Source: Gammaproteobacteria bacterium
GTDB taxonomy: Bacteria > Pseudomonadota > Gammaproteobacteria > Granulosicoccales > Granulosicoccaceae
NCBI GenBank assembly: GCA_019634245.1
Contig: JAHQVR010000039.1
Coordinates: forward strand, 1-13,105
Reading direction: 5' to 3'
DNA length: 13,105 bases
Positions 6,756-13,105 of this stretch are shown in pieces; within the stretch, counting starts at the first letter, position 1; each line of letters starts with the position of its first letter. Made by a program: the position numbers and the translations under genes. The notes under the pieces were generated by a model. It searched no databases, was not told the DNA's origin, and worked only from the letters and a program-made list of their open reading frames with translations.

Positions 6756-7781
6756 CTATGAGAGCATAAACTCAACGTTAATGCCGGCGACATTCAGTTC
6801 ATCACCGCTATGCAATAGCACGGGTTCGTCGCCAATCGCATCGTTGTTAAGGGTGGGCCGACTGACACTATCGTCGCTCTCAATGTGCATCACAAAATAG
6901 CCATCGGGTTTACGCATAATGGCAGCAATTTGAATACCCGGTCGACCTAACGTCGTTACCGGCTTATCAATAGGCAGAATCTGCCCGGACTTTGCGCCGT
7001 TTTTAATTTCAATCACAGCAGCGTGTTTCACGCTGGGTGCATCTAGTTCGATCGAAGGCGCACTGTCAAACTCCGCCACTTCATCCGGTGTAGGTACACG
7101 ATCGATGCCATCGAGTGGGTGCTCGTTAGCCAAATGGGGATCGGCATTAACTGTTTCACCAATGGTGGCCGCACTAGTGTCGGCCGCTGGATCGGTTCTG
7201 ACCGCTCGATGTGCGCTAGCCGCGACTCCGGTAACGGCAGCGACACCGGCCGAGCCAGCAATTGCTTTAAGTCGAGGTTTTTGTCCGGTCGGTCTTCCCA
7301 AGGCGAGTTTGGCCTTATCAGTCAGACTCATTGGCCCTTCGCCTTCTAGGCTACCGTCGACATCTGAGAAATCGCCATAGCTATCATCGGCATCTACCCC
7401 ATCGAGAACTTCAGCACTCTTACGTCTCGCTGATTCCACTGGCACTACCGGAGCCGATGCAACCGCTTCCTGAGCTGTTTCGGCCGTCACGCTGGCCATA
7501 TAGGTAACGCGAGTTTTTCCGATGATGATTTCGTCGTGGTGGTTCAATCGTTGGCGGCTGATGAGCCGGCCGTTGATATAAGTGCCGTTGGTACTGTTTA
7601 AATCTTCAATCCATGCACTATCGTCGTCGAATGTTACTCGAGCATGCATACCGCTGACAGAGAGATTGGGGATACAAACGTCATTGCTTGACCGACGCCC
7701 AATGGCGATGGCCTGAGTATCAGAATCAAATTCAAATTCATCGACTTCGTTGTCCTCGTGGGTAACGATAATCGTTGTCAT
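6756..7781 (-). CDS. Cytoplasmic protein with N-terminal FHA domain and degenerate C-terminal FHA-like domain
   Basis: 341 residues. A canonical forkhead-associated (phosphothreonine-binding) domain lies at about 24-95 with GR at 28-29, SxxH at 43-46 and LNSTNGTYING from 61. A linker of about 150 residues follows, acidic at 128-150 and Ala/Gly-rich at 172-191; the latter is too short and polar at its edges to be a safe membrane segment. Residues about 255-341 look like a second FHA fold: LGRPG and the final LHSGDELNVAGINVEF are visible, but the Ser-x-x-His phosphopeptide-contact motif is missing. No signal peptide is seen. ATG 7781 has GGGAGA six bases upstream. It is transcribed opposite to cysM and lies behind mltD with its own promoter candidate. 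Neither a kinase nor a type VI secretion gene is nearby, so the partner is unknown. The family assignment is firm, the role is not. Confidence 0.85.
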   Translation of the reverse strand: MTTIIVTHEDNEVDEFEFDSDTQAIAIGRRSSNDVCIPNLSVSGMHARVTFDDDSAWIEDLNSTNGTYINGRLISRQRLNHHDEIIIGKTRVTYMASVTAETAQEAVASAPVVPVESARRKSAEVLDGVDADDSYGDFSDVDGSLEGEGPMSLTDKAKLALGRPTGQKPRLKAIAGSAGVAAVTGVAASAHRAVRTDPAADTSAATIGETVNADPHLANEHPLDGIDRVPTPDEVAEFDSAPSIELDAPSVKHAAVIEIKNGAKSGQILPIDKPVTTLGRPGIQIAAIMRKPDGYFVMHIESDDSVSRPTLNNDAIGDEPVLLHSGDELNVAGINVEFMLS

Positions 7782-7956
7782 GCGATCTCCCTGATTCTGC
7801 CCGCGGGCGAGAAAAAAATGTGGCGAAAAAGCTACCAGACGCTAGTGTAGCAAACCGTGAATTATCAACGGTCTACGTCAGGCCGTCAACTCGCCCTGGT
7901 GTGGGCAGAAAAAACGCCAAAGCTGTCAGAATTGTGTCGCAAAAGCGCTGTTTGTT
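7782..7956. other. 175-nt gap between mltD and the FHA gene
   Basis: It holds the FHA promoter candidate and the 10-nt palindrome GCCCGCGGGC. In the leftward direction downstream of mltD there is a run of six T (revcomp of 7909-7914), but no strong stem precedes it, so I do not call a terminator. I see no small gene here. Confidence 0.5.
7861..7889 (-). promoter_or_regulatory. Sigma70-like promoter for the FHA gene
   Basis: On the minus strand, TTGACG (7889-7884) and GATAAT (7866-7861) are separated by exactly 17 bases, five of six matches to each consensus hexamer. Transcription would start near 7854, giving a leader of about 73 nt before ATG 7781. The leader contains a perfect 10-nt palindrome, GCCCGCGGGC at 7799-7808, shortly before the ribosome binding site. 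An inverted pair ACCGT/ACGGT flanks the -10. This is the best promoter match I found in the window. Confidence 0.55.
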
Positions 7957-9423
7957 TCAGCCGGCGTCGTTGAGGCTGAGCTGGATTTTAAGCCGGTCTC
8001 CGGGCTTTATAAGCTCCCCCTGGAGAGGAGCTCCGGTGTTATCCGAAATATCGCCAATATCCACTGAAAATTTTTCAGCAATGCCTGAGAGGGTGTCACC
8101 GCTCGACACGGTGTACTCAATGGCTTCAGGGCTGGTGAGTCGGTAGTCAATGACGCTAAGCTTTTGTCCTAGCTTGATGTTGCTGTCATCCAATTTATTC
8201 ATGTCACGCAGTTGCTTTTGAGAGATGCCGTATTTCAGCGCGAGTTCGCTCAAAGTGTCCCCCGCGACGACCGTGTGAGTTCGTGGCAGTGAATACAATT
8301 TGTCCTGATTATTTACGTTTGTCAGAGCAGCAGAGAATTGATCGGCTTTGTTTGTAGGCAAGTAGAGTACATGTGGACCACGAGGTGATGTTACTCCGTG
8401 GATTAATCCTGCATTGAGCACTCTTAACTGCGCTTCACTAATATCAGCCAATTCAGCCGCCTTGTCGATACTGATGCGTTGTTTAACATCTACTTGCGTC
8501 AGAGCAGGTGTCAACGAAATCGGTGGCAAATCTAAATGCACTTGAGACTCGTCTTTTATCATCTTCAACAAGGCGACCAACTTTGGTAGATAGTCACGTG
8601 TTTCCGCTGGAAGATCTAATTCGCTAAAGGTCGCGGGTTTCGAATTTTTCTCATTCTTTTTAACCGCTGCACGCACCCGCCCGGGGCCGGCGTTATACGC
8701 AGCCAACGTGAGCTCCCAGTCACCGTTAAACTCGGCATTGAGATAACTCAGATAGTCCAGTGCAGCCGTGGTGGAGATGATCAGATCAGAGCGACCGTCG
8801 AACCAGACGCTGCGCTGAATGCCGATCTCTTCTGCGGTAAGCGGTACGATTTGCCACAGGCCCGCTGCGTTGTCTTCGCTGACTACATGGGGTTGATAGC
8901 CACTTTCAATAGCTGGGAGTAACGCAAGTTCGGGCGGTAGAAATCGTGATTCGAGGGCATTGACCAAATGGGCGATAAAAGGGGTTCCGCGCTCGAGTAT
9001 TTTGTTGACCCAAAGTGCATCTTCTATGTACCGATCGGTGTAGTACTGAACCCGCTCAGAATCGGTCAATGGAATTTTGTTACCCGCACGGATTCGGTCC
9101 CAAACGGTTGGGCTGCCATCGCCTTCCTCGATCGCAGCATGCGGAACGGAAGATTTCTTGACTAGAACAGGTGGAGTGGGAGCTGCGACTTCGGCAGGGT
9201 CGTAGACCGTTTGATCGTCTACCTCCTGAGACAGCTCCAGATCATCATCGGGAGTATTGCCTAACGAGGGAAGCTCTAAGGTAGCCGCAACGGCGATCGC
9301 GGCCAGTGCGAAGCTTAGGAGTACAGCGCCTGCAGCCAGAATCGCTCGACTGGACAAGGGCGCTATACTAAGCGAGTCAGCCTTGTCTGGCGTTGAAGTT
9401 GAGAGGTCCATGTGAGCAGGCAT
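7957..9423 (-). CDS. mltD: Membrane-bound lytic murein transglycosylase D, with two LysM domains
   Basis: Cleaves the MurNAc-GlcNAc bond of peptidoglycan to give 1,6-anhydro-MurNAc ends; 488 residues. A hydrophobic segment at about 27-48 serves as signal or anchor, followed by an acidic linker. The SLT family 1 domain spans about 160-260: catalytic Glu173 in LLPAIESGYQP, then AAGLWQIVP, and AAYNAGPGRV at about 241-250. LysM domains lie at about 384-424 and 436-481, each with a GDTLS motif. Unlike E. coli MltD there is no lipobox cysteine, so it is probably not a lipoprotein. ATG 9423 and ATG 9411 are both possible starts and neither has a clear Shine-Dalgarno. It diverges from the methyltransferase gene 37 bases away. 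In E. coli gloB sits between mltD and yafS; it is missing here. Confidence 0.93.
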   Translation of the reverse strand: MPAHMDLSTSTPDKADSLSIAPLSSRAILAAGAVLLSFALAAIAVAATLELPSLGNTPDDDLELSQEVDDQTVYDPAEVAAPTPPVLVKKSSVPHAAIEEGDGSPTVWDRIRAGNKIPLTDSERVQYYTDRYIEDALWVNKILERGTPFIAHLVNALESRFLPPELALLPAIESGYQPHVVSEDNAAGLWQIVPLTAEEIGIQRSVWFDGRSDLIISTTAALDYLSYLNAEFNGDWELTLAAYNAGPGRVRAAVKKNEKNSKPATFSELDLPAETRDYLPKLVALLKMIKDESQVHLDLPPISLTPALTQVDVKQRISIDKAAELADISEAQLRVLNAGLIHGVTSPRGPHVLYLPTNKADQFSAALTNVNNQDKLYSLPRTHTVVAGDTLSELALKYGISQKQLRDMNKLDDSNIKLGQKLSVIDYRLTSPEAIEYTVSSGDTLSGIAEKFSVDIGDISDNTGAPLQGELIKPGDRLKIQLSLNDAG

Positions 9424-9460
9424 TCGGTTACAGTGTTAATTCTTGTGTCAGGGTATCTTC

Positions 9461-10255
9461 GTGAAAATCTATAAACCAAGTGCACCTATCTGGACAGACG
9501 CGCAAGAGCCGTTGTCGCAATGGTACGCATCCGGGCTCGGTCAGTCTATGTTGGCTCAAGTGGAACAGCGCCTTGGTGATCATTTAAGTGACGTTTTTGG
9601 GTATCAAGGGTTGCAAGTTGGCAATTTATGTTCGAATCGTGACCTACTGGAGCGGGCCGGGCTGCATCGTAAGATTGTATTTGACGCACCTGGACGAGAT
9701 GCCGACATCAACGGTGATGCTCTGCAGCTACCGGTTGCAGCCGACACCATGAAAGCAGTTATATTTCTGCATACCTTGGATTTTTGTGATAACCCCCATC
9801 AGGCTCTCCGAGAAGCTGACCGAGTATTGGCAGAAGATGGTCAGCTCTTCATAGTGGGTTTTAACCCCATCAGTAGTTTTGGATTGAGACATTTTTTGAC
9901 TGGTTGGCGTCAACGGGAACCCTGGAATGGTCGGTTCTATTTTCGTCGACGAGTGATCGATTGGCTGTCCGTTTTGAACTATCGAACGTTGCAGTCGGAA
10001 GCCGTGTTCCTTCGTCCGCCGATTAACAGTCATCGGTTATTGTGGAGTTTGCGACGGCTCGAATCGTTGTCGCGAATAGCTGGAGGCATTGGAGGTGTCT
10101 ATCTTATTCAGGCGCGCAAACAGACTATCCCGATGACCCTGACACGCAAAGCATGGCGTCGCCATACTGCCGGAGTGGCCACCGGCAGCATTGCGCGTGA
10201 GCAAGCAACCAGCCGTGTCGTGAAGCTCGAACCTAAAAAGGATTCTAATTCCTAA
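9461..10255 (+). CDS. Putative SAM-dependent methyltransferase, YafS type
   Basis: 264 residues with a Methyltransf_11-like core: DINGDALQLPVAADTMKAV, then FLHTLDFCDNPHQALREADRVLAEDGQL and a following GFNP segment typical of this family. The usual glycine-rich SAM loop is poor (about VGNLCSN), as I recall also for relatives beside rnhA, so activity is inferred from fold only. The substrate is unknown. GTG 9461 is chosen because CAGGG at 9449-9453 is seven bases upstream; TTG 9443 would add six residues. The C-terminal 40 residues are basic and probably disordered. Position next to rnhA-dnaQ and mltD matches E. coli yafS, supporting orthology. rnhA follows after 12 bases, so the three genes are likely co-transcribed. 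Confidence 0.8.
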   Translation: MKIYKPSAPIWTDAQEPLSQWYASGLGQSMLAQVEQRLGDHLSDVFGYQGLQVGNLCSNRDLLERAGLHRKIVFDAPGRDADINGDALQLPVAADTMKAVIFLHTLDFCDNPHQALREADRVLAEDGQLFIVGFNPISSFGLRHFLTGWRQREPWNGRFYFRRRVIDWLSVLNYRTLQSEAVFLRPPINSHRLLWSLRRLESLSRIAGGIGGVYLIQARKQTIPMTLTRKAWRRHTAGVATGSIAREQATSRVVKLEPKKDSNS

Positions 10256-10267
10256 CATCGGTGAGTC

Positions 10268-10708
10268 ATGAGTGCTATTGAAATTTATACCGATGGTGCT
10301 TGCCGCGGAAATCCGGGCAAGGGCGGTTGGGGTGCGTTGTTGCGATCTGGCCGGCATGAGAAAGAGCTCTACGGTGGTGAGTGCGACACGACCAACAATC
10401 GGATGGAAATGACCGCGGTCATCCAGGCACTAAAGGCTGTTAAAAAGCCAAGCGAGATCACCCTGACCACCGATTCGCAGTATGTGCGTAAGGGCATCAC
10501 TGAGTGGTTACAAAACTGGAAAAAAAATGGCTGGAAAACCGCGGCTAAGAAACCTGTCAAAAACGTCGATCTGTGGAAGGAGATTGATACACTGAGCCAA
10601 ACCCATGCAATCTCTTGGTGTTGGGTGAAAGGTCACAGCGGTCACCCTGAAAACGAACGCTGTGATGAACTAGCCAACCTGGGTATAGATGAATTGGTGG
10701 ATGGATAA
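10268..10708 (+). CDS. rnhA: Ribonuclease HI
   Basis: Degrades RNA in RNA-DNA hybrids, removing R-loops and primers. 146 residues, close to E. coli length (155). The catalytic carboxylates are all visible: Asp9 ([11 protein letters not shown]), Glu47 (NNRMEM), Asp69 (TTDSQYV) and Asp133 (ENERCDELA), with the mobile-loop His123 in VKGHSGHP. The basic handle region is present at about 82-100 ([13 protein letters not shown]). ATG 10268 has GGTGA upstream. dnaQ starts two bases after the stop and in the same direction; in E. coli rnhA and dnaQ are neighbours but divergent, so this tandem order differs. Confidence 0.98.
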   Translation: MSAIEIYTDGACRGNPGKGGWGALLRSGRHEKELYGGECDTTNNRMEMTAVIQALKAVKKPSEITLTTDSQYVRKGITEWLQNWKKNGWKTAAKKPVKNVDLWKEIDTLSQTHAISWCWVKGHSGHPENERCDELANLGIDELVDG

Positions 10709-10710
10709 AC

Positions 10711-11418
10711 ATGTCCCGTCAAATAGTTCTAGATACTGAAACCACCGGACTGGATTTCAAAGGTGGCCACCGAGTCATCGAAATCGGCTGCGTGGAAATG
10801 ATCAATCGACGATTGACCGGAAACAACCTTCATCTTTACCTGCAGCCTGATCGCGAAATTGATCCAGGTGCTATGGAAGTGCATGGCATAACCAATGAAT
10901 TTCTGCAAGACAAACCGCGCTTTGGCAGCATCAGTGAGGAGCTGGAGAACTACCTTTTGGGTAGCGAACTGATCATCCACAATGCTGATTTTGATATCGG
11001 CTTTTTGGATAACGAGTTTTTGTTAGCTGGTCGTGAACTTAAGCTTCGAGATGTGTGCGAAGTGACGGATAGTTTGGCCATGGCTCGCAAACTCTATCCC
11101 GGCCAGCGAAATAATCTAGATGCCTTGTGTCGCCGATTAGGGGTTAAGAATTCTCACCGAACGCTACACGGCGCATTGTTGGATTCGGAAATCTTGGCTG
11201 ATGTTTATCTGGTCATGACTGGCGGTCAGACAGATCTTGGTCTGGATGTAGAAGAGGGCCTGCAAGATGATGCTCTGGCACCGATCGCCTTGGATACGTC
11301 CGGGTTGGTGGTGGTTGCGGCCACCGATGCAGAGCTTAGCGCGCATGACGAGTGGGTGAAACGTTTAACAGAGCAATCACCGACCGGGTGTCTTTGGCTG
11401 AAAGAAGTAGGTAACTAA
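10711..11418 (+). CDS. dnaQ: DNA polymerase III epsilon subunit (3'-5' proofreading exonuclease)
   Basis: Proofreading subunit of the replicative polymerase core; 235 residues (E. coli 243). DEDDh exonuclease motifs are complete: Asp8 and Glu10 in VLDTETTGLD, HNADFDIGFLDNEF, and HGALLDSEILADVYL carrying the His and last Asp. The C-terminal tail after about residue 180 would contact the alpha subunit and ends in GCLWLKE. Translation starts two bases after the rnhA stop, so coupling is likely. It converges with smpB across 56 bases that contain a 7-bp hairpin. Confidence 0.97.
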   Translation: MSRQIVLDTETTGLDFKGGHRVIEIGCVEMINRRLTGNNLHLYLQPDREIDPGAMEVHGITNEFLQDKPRFGSISEELENYLLGSELIIHNADFDIGFLDNEFLLAGRELKLRDVCEVTDSLAMARKLYPGQRNNLDALCRRLGVKNSHRTLHGALLDSEILADVYLVMTGGQTDLGLDVEEGLQDDALAPIALDTSGLVVVAATDAELSAHDEWVKRLTEQSPTGCLWLKEVGN

Positions 11419-11439
11419 CAAGTTCTCAACCGTGGAGGC

Positions 11440-11461
11440 GTGGCTTAGCGTCACAAGCCAC
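11440..11461. terminator. Hairpin between convergent dnaQ and smpB, possible bidirectional terminator
   Basis: GTGGCTT at 11440-11446 and AAGCCAC at 11455-11461 make a perfect 7-bp stem with an eight-base loop in the 56-bp convergent gap. No U-tract follows on either strand, so a Rho-independent role is uncertain. The placement between two facing genes is what suggests termination. Confidence 0.4.
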
Positions 11462-11474
11462 TCGTGGGACAAAC

Positions 11475-11957
11475 TCAGTTAACGCGTATGTGCCGAGCCT
11501 TGTCCCGCTGCCAATCTCGCTCCTTGATGGAGGCCCGTTTATCGTATTCTTTCTTCCCTTTCCCGACGCCGATTTCAAGTTTGATACGACCTCGTTTCCA
11601 GTACAGAGCTAAAGGCACGATAGTGTAGCCCTTGCGTTCCACCAGGCCGATTAGTTGCGCTAACTCGCGGCGATGCAGAAGCAATTTTCGCCGGCGCTGG
11701 GCTTCGGCCACAACATGCGTTGATGCATTGACCAACGGAGAGATTTGGCAACCAAACAACCAGGCTTCCATCTTATAAATCTGTACGTAGGACTCTGTCA
11801 GCTGCACGCGGCCTTCGCGCAGACTTTTGATTTCCCAGCCTTGCAAAACCAAGCCAGCCTCAAACTTCTGTTCTATTTTATAATCGAACGTGGCACGCTT
11901 GTTTCGAGCGATCGTGCCAGCTCCGCTCGTTTTGGGACTTTTTTTCTTTTTGGCCAT
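11475..11957 (-). CDS. smpB: SsrA-binding protein SmpB
   Basis: Binds tmRNA and brings it to stalled ribosomes for trans-translation; 160 residues. ATG 11957 gives MAKKKKSP followed by the conserved [10 protein letters not shown], the usual SmpB start. The OB-fold core is complete: [34 protein letters not shown] and the [10 protein letters not shown] segment. The basic tail, from about [12 protein letters not shown] to the end, is the helix that enters the mRNA channel. A frame extends further upstream but runs into ratA on the other strand and is not needed. The ssrA gene itself is not in the window. smpB is divergent from ratA with 43 bases between starts. Confidence 0.97.
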   Translation of the reverse strand: MAKKKKSPKTSGAGTIARNKRATFDYKIEQKFEAGLVLQGWEIKSLREGRVQLTESYVQIYKMEAWLFGCQISPLVNASTHVVAEAQRRRKLLLHRRELAQLIGLVERKGYTIVPLALYWKRGRIKLEIGVGKGKKEYDKRASIKERDWQRDKARHIRVN

Positions 11958-11961
11958 GTCG

Positions 11962-11974
11962 CCAGTATAACTGG
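11962..11974. promoter_or_regulatory. Palindromic AT-rich core between smpB and ratA starts
   Basis: CCAGT-ATA-ACTGG is a perfect inverted repeat. Read leftward it contains TATACT, read rightward TATAAC, so both strands show a -10-like hexamer. The leftward one ends six bases before the smpB ATG, which would give a nearly leaderless mRNA. The matching -35 regions are poor on both strands, so this could equally be an operator or chance. Confidence 0.3.
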
Positions 11975-12000
11975 GTATGGCCCAACTAACGTGGCCCACT

Positions 12001-12432
12001 ATGCCAACTGTACAGCGATCTGCGCTGGTGCCGTACTCTGCCCAGGCCATGTACGAACTGGTTTCTGCCATCGATTCGTACCCTGAGTTTTTGCCGTGGT
12101 GCGCCGCGGCGTGCATCGAGGAGCAAACTGAGCACACGCAGCTTGCATCGGTAAGTATCGATGCAAAATTTCAGCAAACCACATTCAGCACCCGAAACTC
12201 GCTTGTGCCTGGGCAAGAGATTCAGATGACATTGGATGATGGACCTTTCAAACACCTCTTTGGGGTATGGCGCTTTAAAGCGTTGGGGGACCACGGATGT
12301 AGAGTGCAGCTCGATGTGGATTTTGAATTTAAAAGTACTGCTCTAGCCGCTTTGATCGGACCAGCGTTTTCAAAAATCTGCGATTCTATCGTTAATGCAT
12401 TTGTCGCCCGAGCACATGAAACACTCAGCTAA
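12001..12432 (+). CDS. ratA: Ribosome association toxin RatA / Coq10-like START-domain protein
   Basis: 143-residue SRPBCC (START/polyketide cyclase-like) protein. In E. coli RatA is reported to bind 50S subunits and block 70S formation; eukaryotic Coq10 relatives bind ubiquinone, so a quinone-linked role is equally possible. Family landmarks are [41 protein letters not shown] and DVDFEFKS, all collinear with E. coli RatA. ATG 12001 matches the conserved [13 protein letters not shown] start; ATG 11977 would add eight residues and has GGG nearby, so it remains possible. ratB begins directly after the stop. Confidence 0.94.
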   Translation: MPTVQRSALVPYSAQAMYELVSAIDSYPEFLPWCAAACIEEQTEHTQLASVSIDAKFQQTTFSTRNSLVPGQEIQMTLDDGPFKHLFGVWRFKALGDHGCRVQLDVDFEFKSTALAALIGPAFSKICDSIVNAFVARAHETLS

Positions 12433-12759
12433 ATGACTCATACCGTAACAGTGGTTATGGCAATGCCCGAGTGCCAATTCGTGGTGGAGCTGATGGTTCC
12501 CACAACGTGTTCTGCTCGAGAAGCACTTCTGCTGGCGGTAGAGCAGGGGTTGGATATATCGCTCGCTGGTTTGGACCCAACGACTGCACCGCTTGGCGTG
12601 TATGGCTTAGAAGTTAGTGACAGCACTGTGTTGCAAGACGGTGACCGGCTTGAGGTATATCGACCCTTGAAACAAGACCCCAAGGAGCTCCGACGCCAGC
12701 GGGCCGAGGCCACACGAGCTAATAAGAACAGCGGAGCCACTCGTAAACGCGCTGACTAG
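12433..12759 (+). CDS. ratB: RnfH-family ubiquitin-like protein RatB
   Basis: 108-residue beta-grasp protein of the RnfH family (UPF0125), a constant partner of ratA; its molecular role is not established. Family features are a short beta-rich N-terminus, the segment ending GVYGLEVSDSTVLQDGDRLEVYRPL, and the highly conserved DPKELRRQRAE near the C-terminus. The tail NKNSGATRKRAD is basic and variable. The ATG follows the ratA TAA with no spacer (TAAATG), so translation is probably coupled. It converges on bamE. Confidence 0.94.
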   Translation: MTHTVTVVMAMPECQFVVELMVPTTCSAREALLLAVEQGLDISLAGLDPTTAPLGVYGLEVSDSTVLQDGDRLEVYRPLKQDPKELRRQRAEATRANKNSGATRKRAD

Positions 12760-12768
12760 TAATGTAGG

Positions 12769-12786
12769 CATCTTAGATGTGTTTTT
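12769..12786 (+). terminator. Short hairpin plus T-run after ratB, candidate terminator
   Basis: CATC/GATG arms (12769-12779, loop TTA, G-T pair possible outside) are followed by TG and a run of five T at 12782-12786, ten bases past the ratB stop. The stem is short, so strength is doubtful. It is the only stem with an adjacent T-run after ratB. Confidence 0.35.
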
Positions 12787-12806
12787 CCTTAAACTCGATT
12801 ACAAAG

Positions 12807-12882
12807 CTGCTTCGAACCTTCTGGCGTCTGTCTAGGTTATTTCGATGCAGCCTGCGTTTTACGTACTTTTATCGAAGCAGGC
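12807..12882. repeat. Overlapping inverted repeats in the ratB/bamE gap
   Basis: CTGCTTCGA at 12807-12815 is the exact inverse of TCGAAGCAG at 12872-12880. The latter overlaps GCAGGC (12877-12882), which also pairs with GCCTGC at 12850-12855. The right arm can therefore form only one of two stems. No gene is seen in the whole 12760-12951 gap; it may be a convergent termination region or a small structured RNA. Confidence 0.5.
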
Positions 12883-12951
12883 AGAGTGATTCGCCACGTC
12901 GGGAACCTGTTGGTAGGACTATTTTTTAAGTGGTAAAGATCAACCAATCCG

Positions 12952-13104
12952 TCATACGCCGGTACCTTCGCGTTTAGGGGGAAAAAGTATTTCCCACCAG
13001 TTCTTGTGAGGCGCTTTTACACCCGAGGTGTCTTCGGTATTGGTGTCGATCTGTGACACAACGTTATTGTTGAAGATCAGTGTGAGTTTACGTGCCTCGA
13101 CGAC
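12952..13104 (-). CDS. bamE: Outer membrane assembly factor BamE, C-terminal fragment
   Basis: The last 50 codons of a leftward gene cut by the window edge. The peptide starts VVEARKLTLIFNNNVVSQID, which matches the final strands of the BamE (SmpA/OmlA) fold, and ends with a WWEILFPPKR tail. BamE is an outer membrane lipoprotein that stabilises the BamA-BamD complex; its lipobox lies outside the window. Convergence with ratA-ratB is the normal gammaproteobacterial arrangement and supports the call. The tail beyond the fold is longer than in E. coli BamE as I remember it. Confidence 0.8.
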   Translation of the reverse strand, partial: VVEARKLTLIFNNNVVSQIDTNTEDTSGVKAPHKNWWEILFPPKREGTGV

Positions 13105-13105
13105 A

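Noticed and set aside
7853..7875. ACCGT/ACGGT inverted pair as an operator
   Set aside because: Arms of five bases with a nine-base loop are expected by chance; noted only because it overlaps the promoter.
7775..8146. Rightward 123-codon frame over the FHA/mltD gap
   Set aside because: Most of it is antisense to mltD; no ribosome binding site fits, and the composition is not protein-like.
11430..11475. Possible tRNA or tmRNA fragment around the hairpin
   Set aside because: Only one stem is present; no T-loop, anticodon arm or CCA end, and no tmRNA tag-peptide frame.
11958..12137. 60-codon upstream extension of smpB
   Set aside because: SmpB homologues begin at MAKKKK; the extension lies antisense to the ratA start and has no family resemblance.
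1..13105. CRISPR array, prophage, complete insertion sequence or toxin-antitoxin island
   Set aside because: No regularly spaced repeats, no transposase or integrase motif and no phage genes were seen. ratA-ratB is a core pair and not a typical toxin-antitoxin module.

Overview
This window looks like chromosomal core DNA of a gammaproteobacterium. The evidence is conserved gene order: tsaE-amidase-mutL-miaA, mltD next to yafS-rnhA-dnaQ, and smpB divergent from ratA-ratB, which converge on bamE. Products most resemble Enterobacteria and Pseudomonas proteins as I remember them. Base composition looks near 50% G+C, judged by eye. A genus cannot be named from this. I see no rRNA, tRNA, CRISPR array, prophage or complete insertion sequence.

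Layout. Bases 1-169 hold the possible tail of an upstream frame and the leader of sppA. Bases 170-6736 are a rightward, probably operonic cluster: signal peptide peptidase (sppA), tRNA t6A factor tsaE, a Tat-type cell-wall amidase (amiC/amiB family), mutL, miaA and cysM. It is broken only by a 121-nt gap before the amidase and a 134-nt palindrome-rich gap before mutL. Bases 6756-9423 are leftward: a two-FHA-domain protein with its own good sigma70-like promoter, and the murein transglycosylase mltD. Bases 9461-11418 are rightward: yafS-type methyltransferase, rnhA, dnaQ. smpB (11957-11475) is leftward; ratA and ratB (12001-12759) are rightward; the 3' end of bamE enters from the right edge (12952-13104, leftward).

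Functional themes are tRNA modification (TsaE, MiaA), DNA replication and repair (MutL, RNase HI, DnaQ), ribosome rescue and ribosome-linked functions (SmpB, RatA), envelope turnover and assembly (SppA, amidase, MltD, BamE) and cysteine synthesis (CysM).

Most of the window is ordinary. The points that deserve a second look are a dense palindromic element with three GGGTCGGACC-type copies directly before mutL, the endonuclease-type MutL, the two-FHA protein, departures from usual gene order (no hfq after miaA, no gloB between mltD and yafS, sppA before tsaE), and the structured ratB/bamE intergenic region. I found no convincing undescribed multi-gene system.
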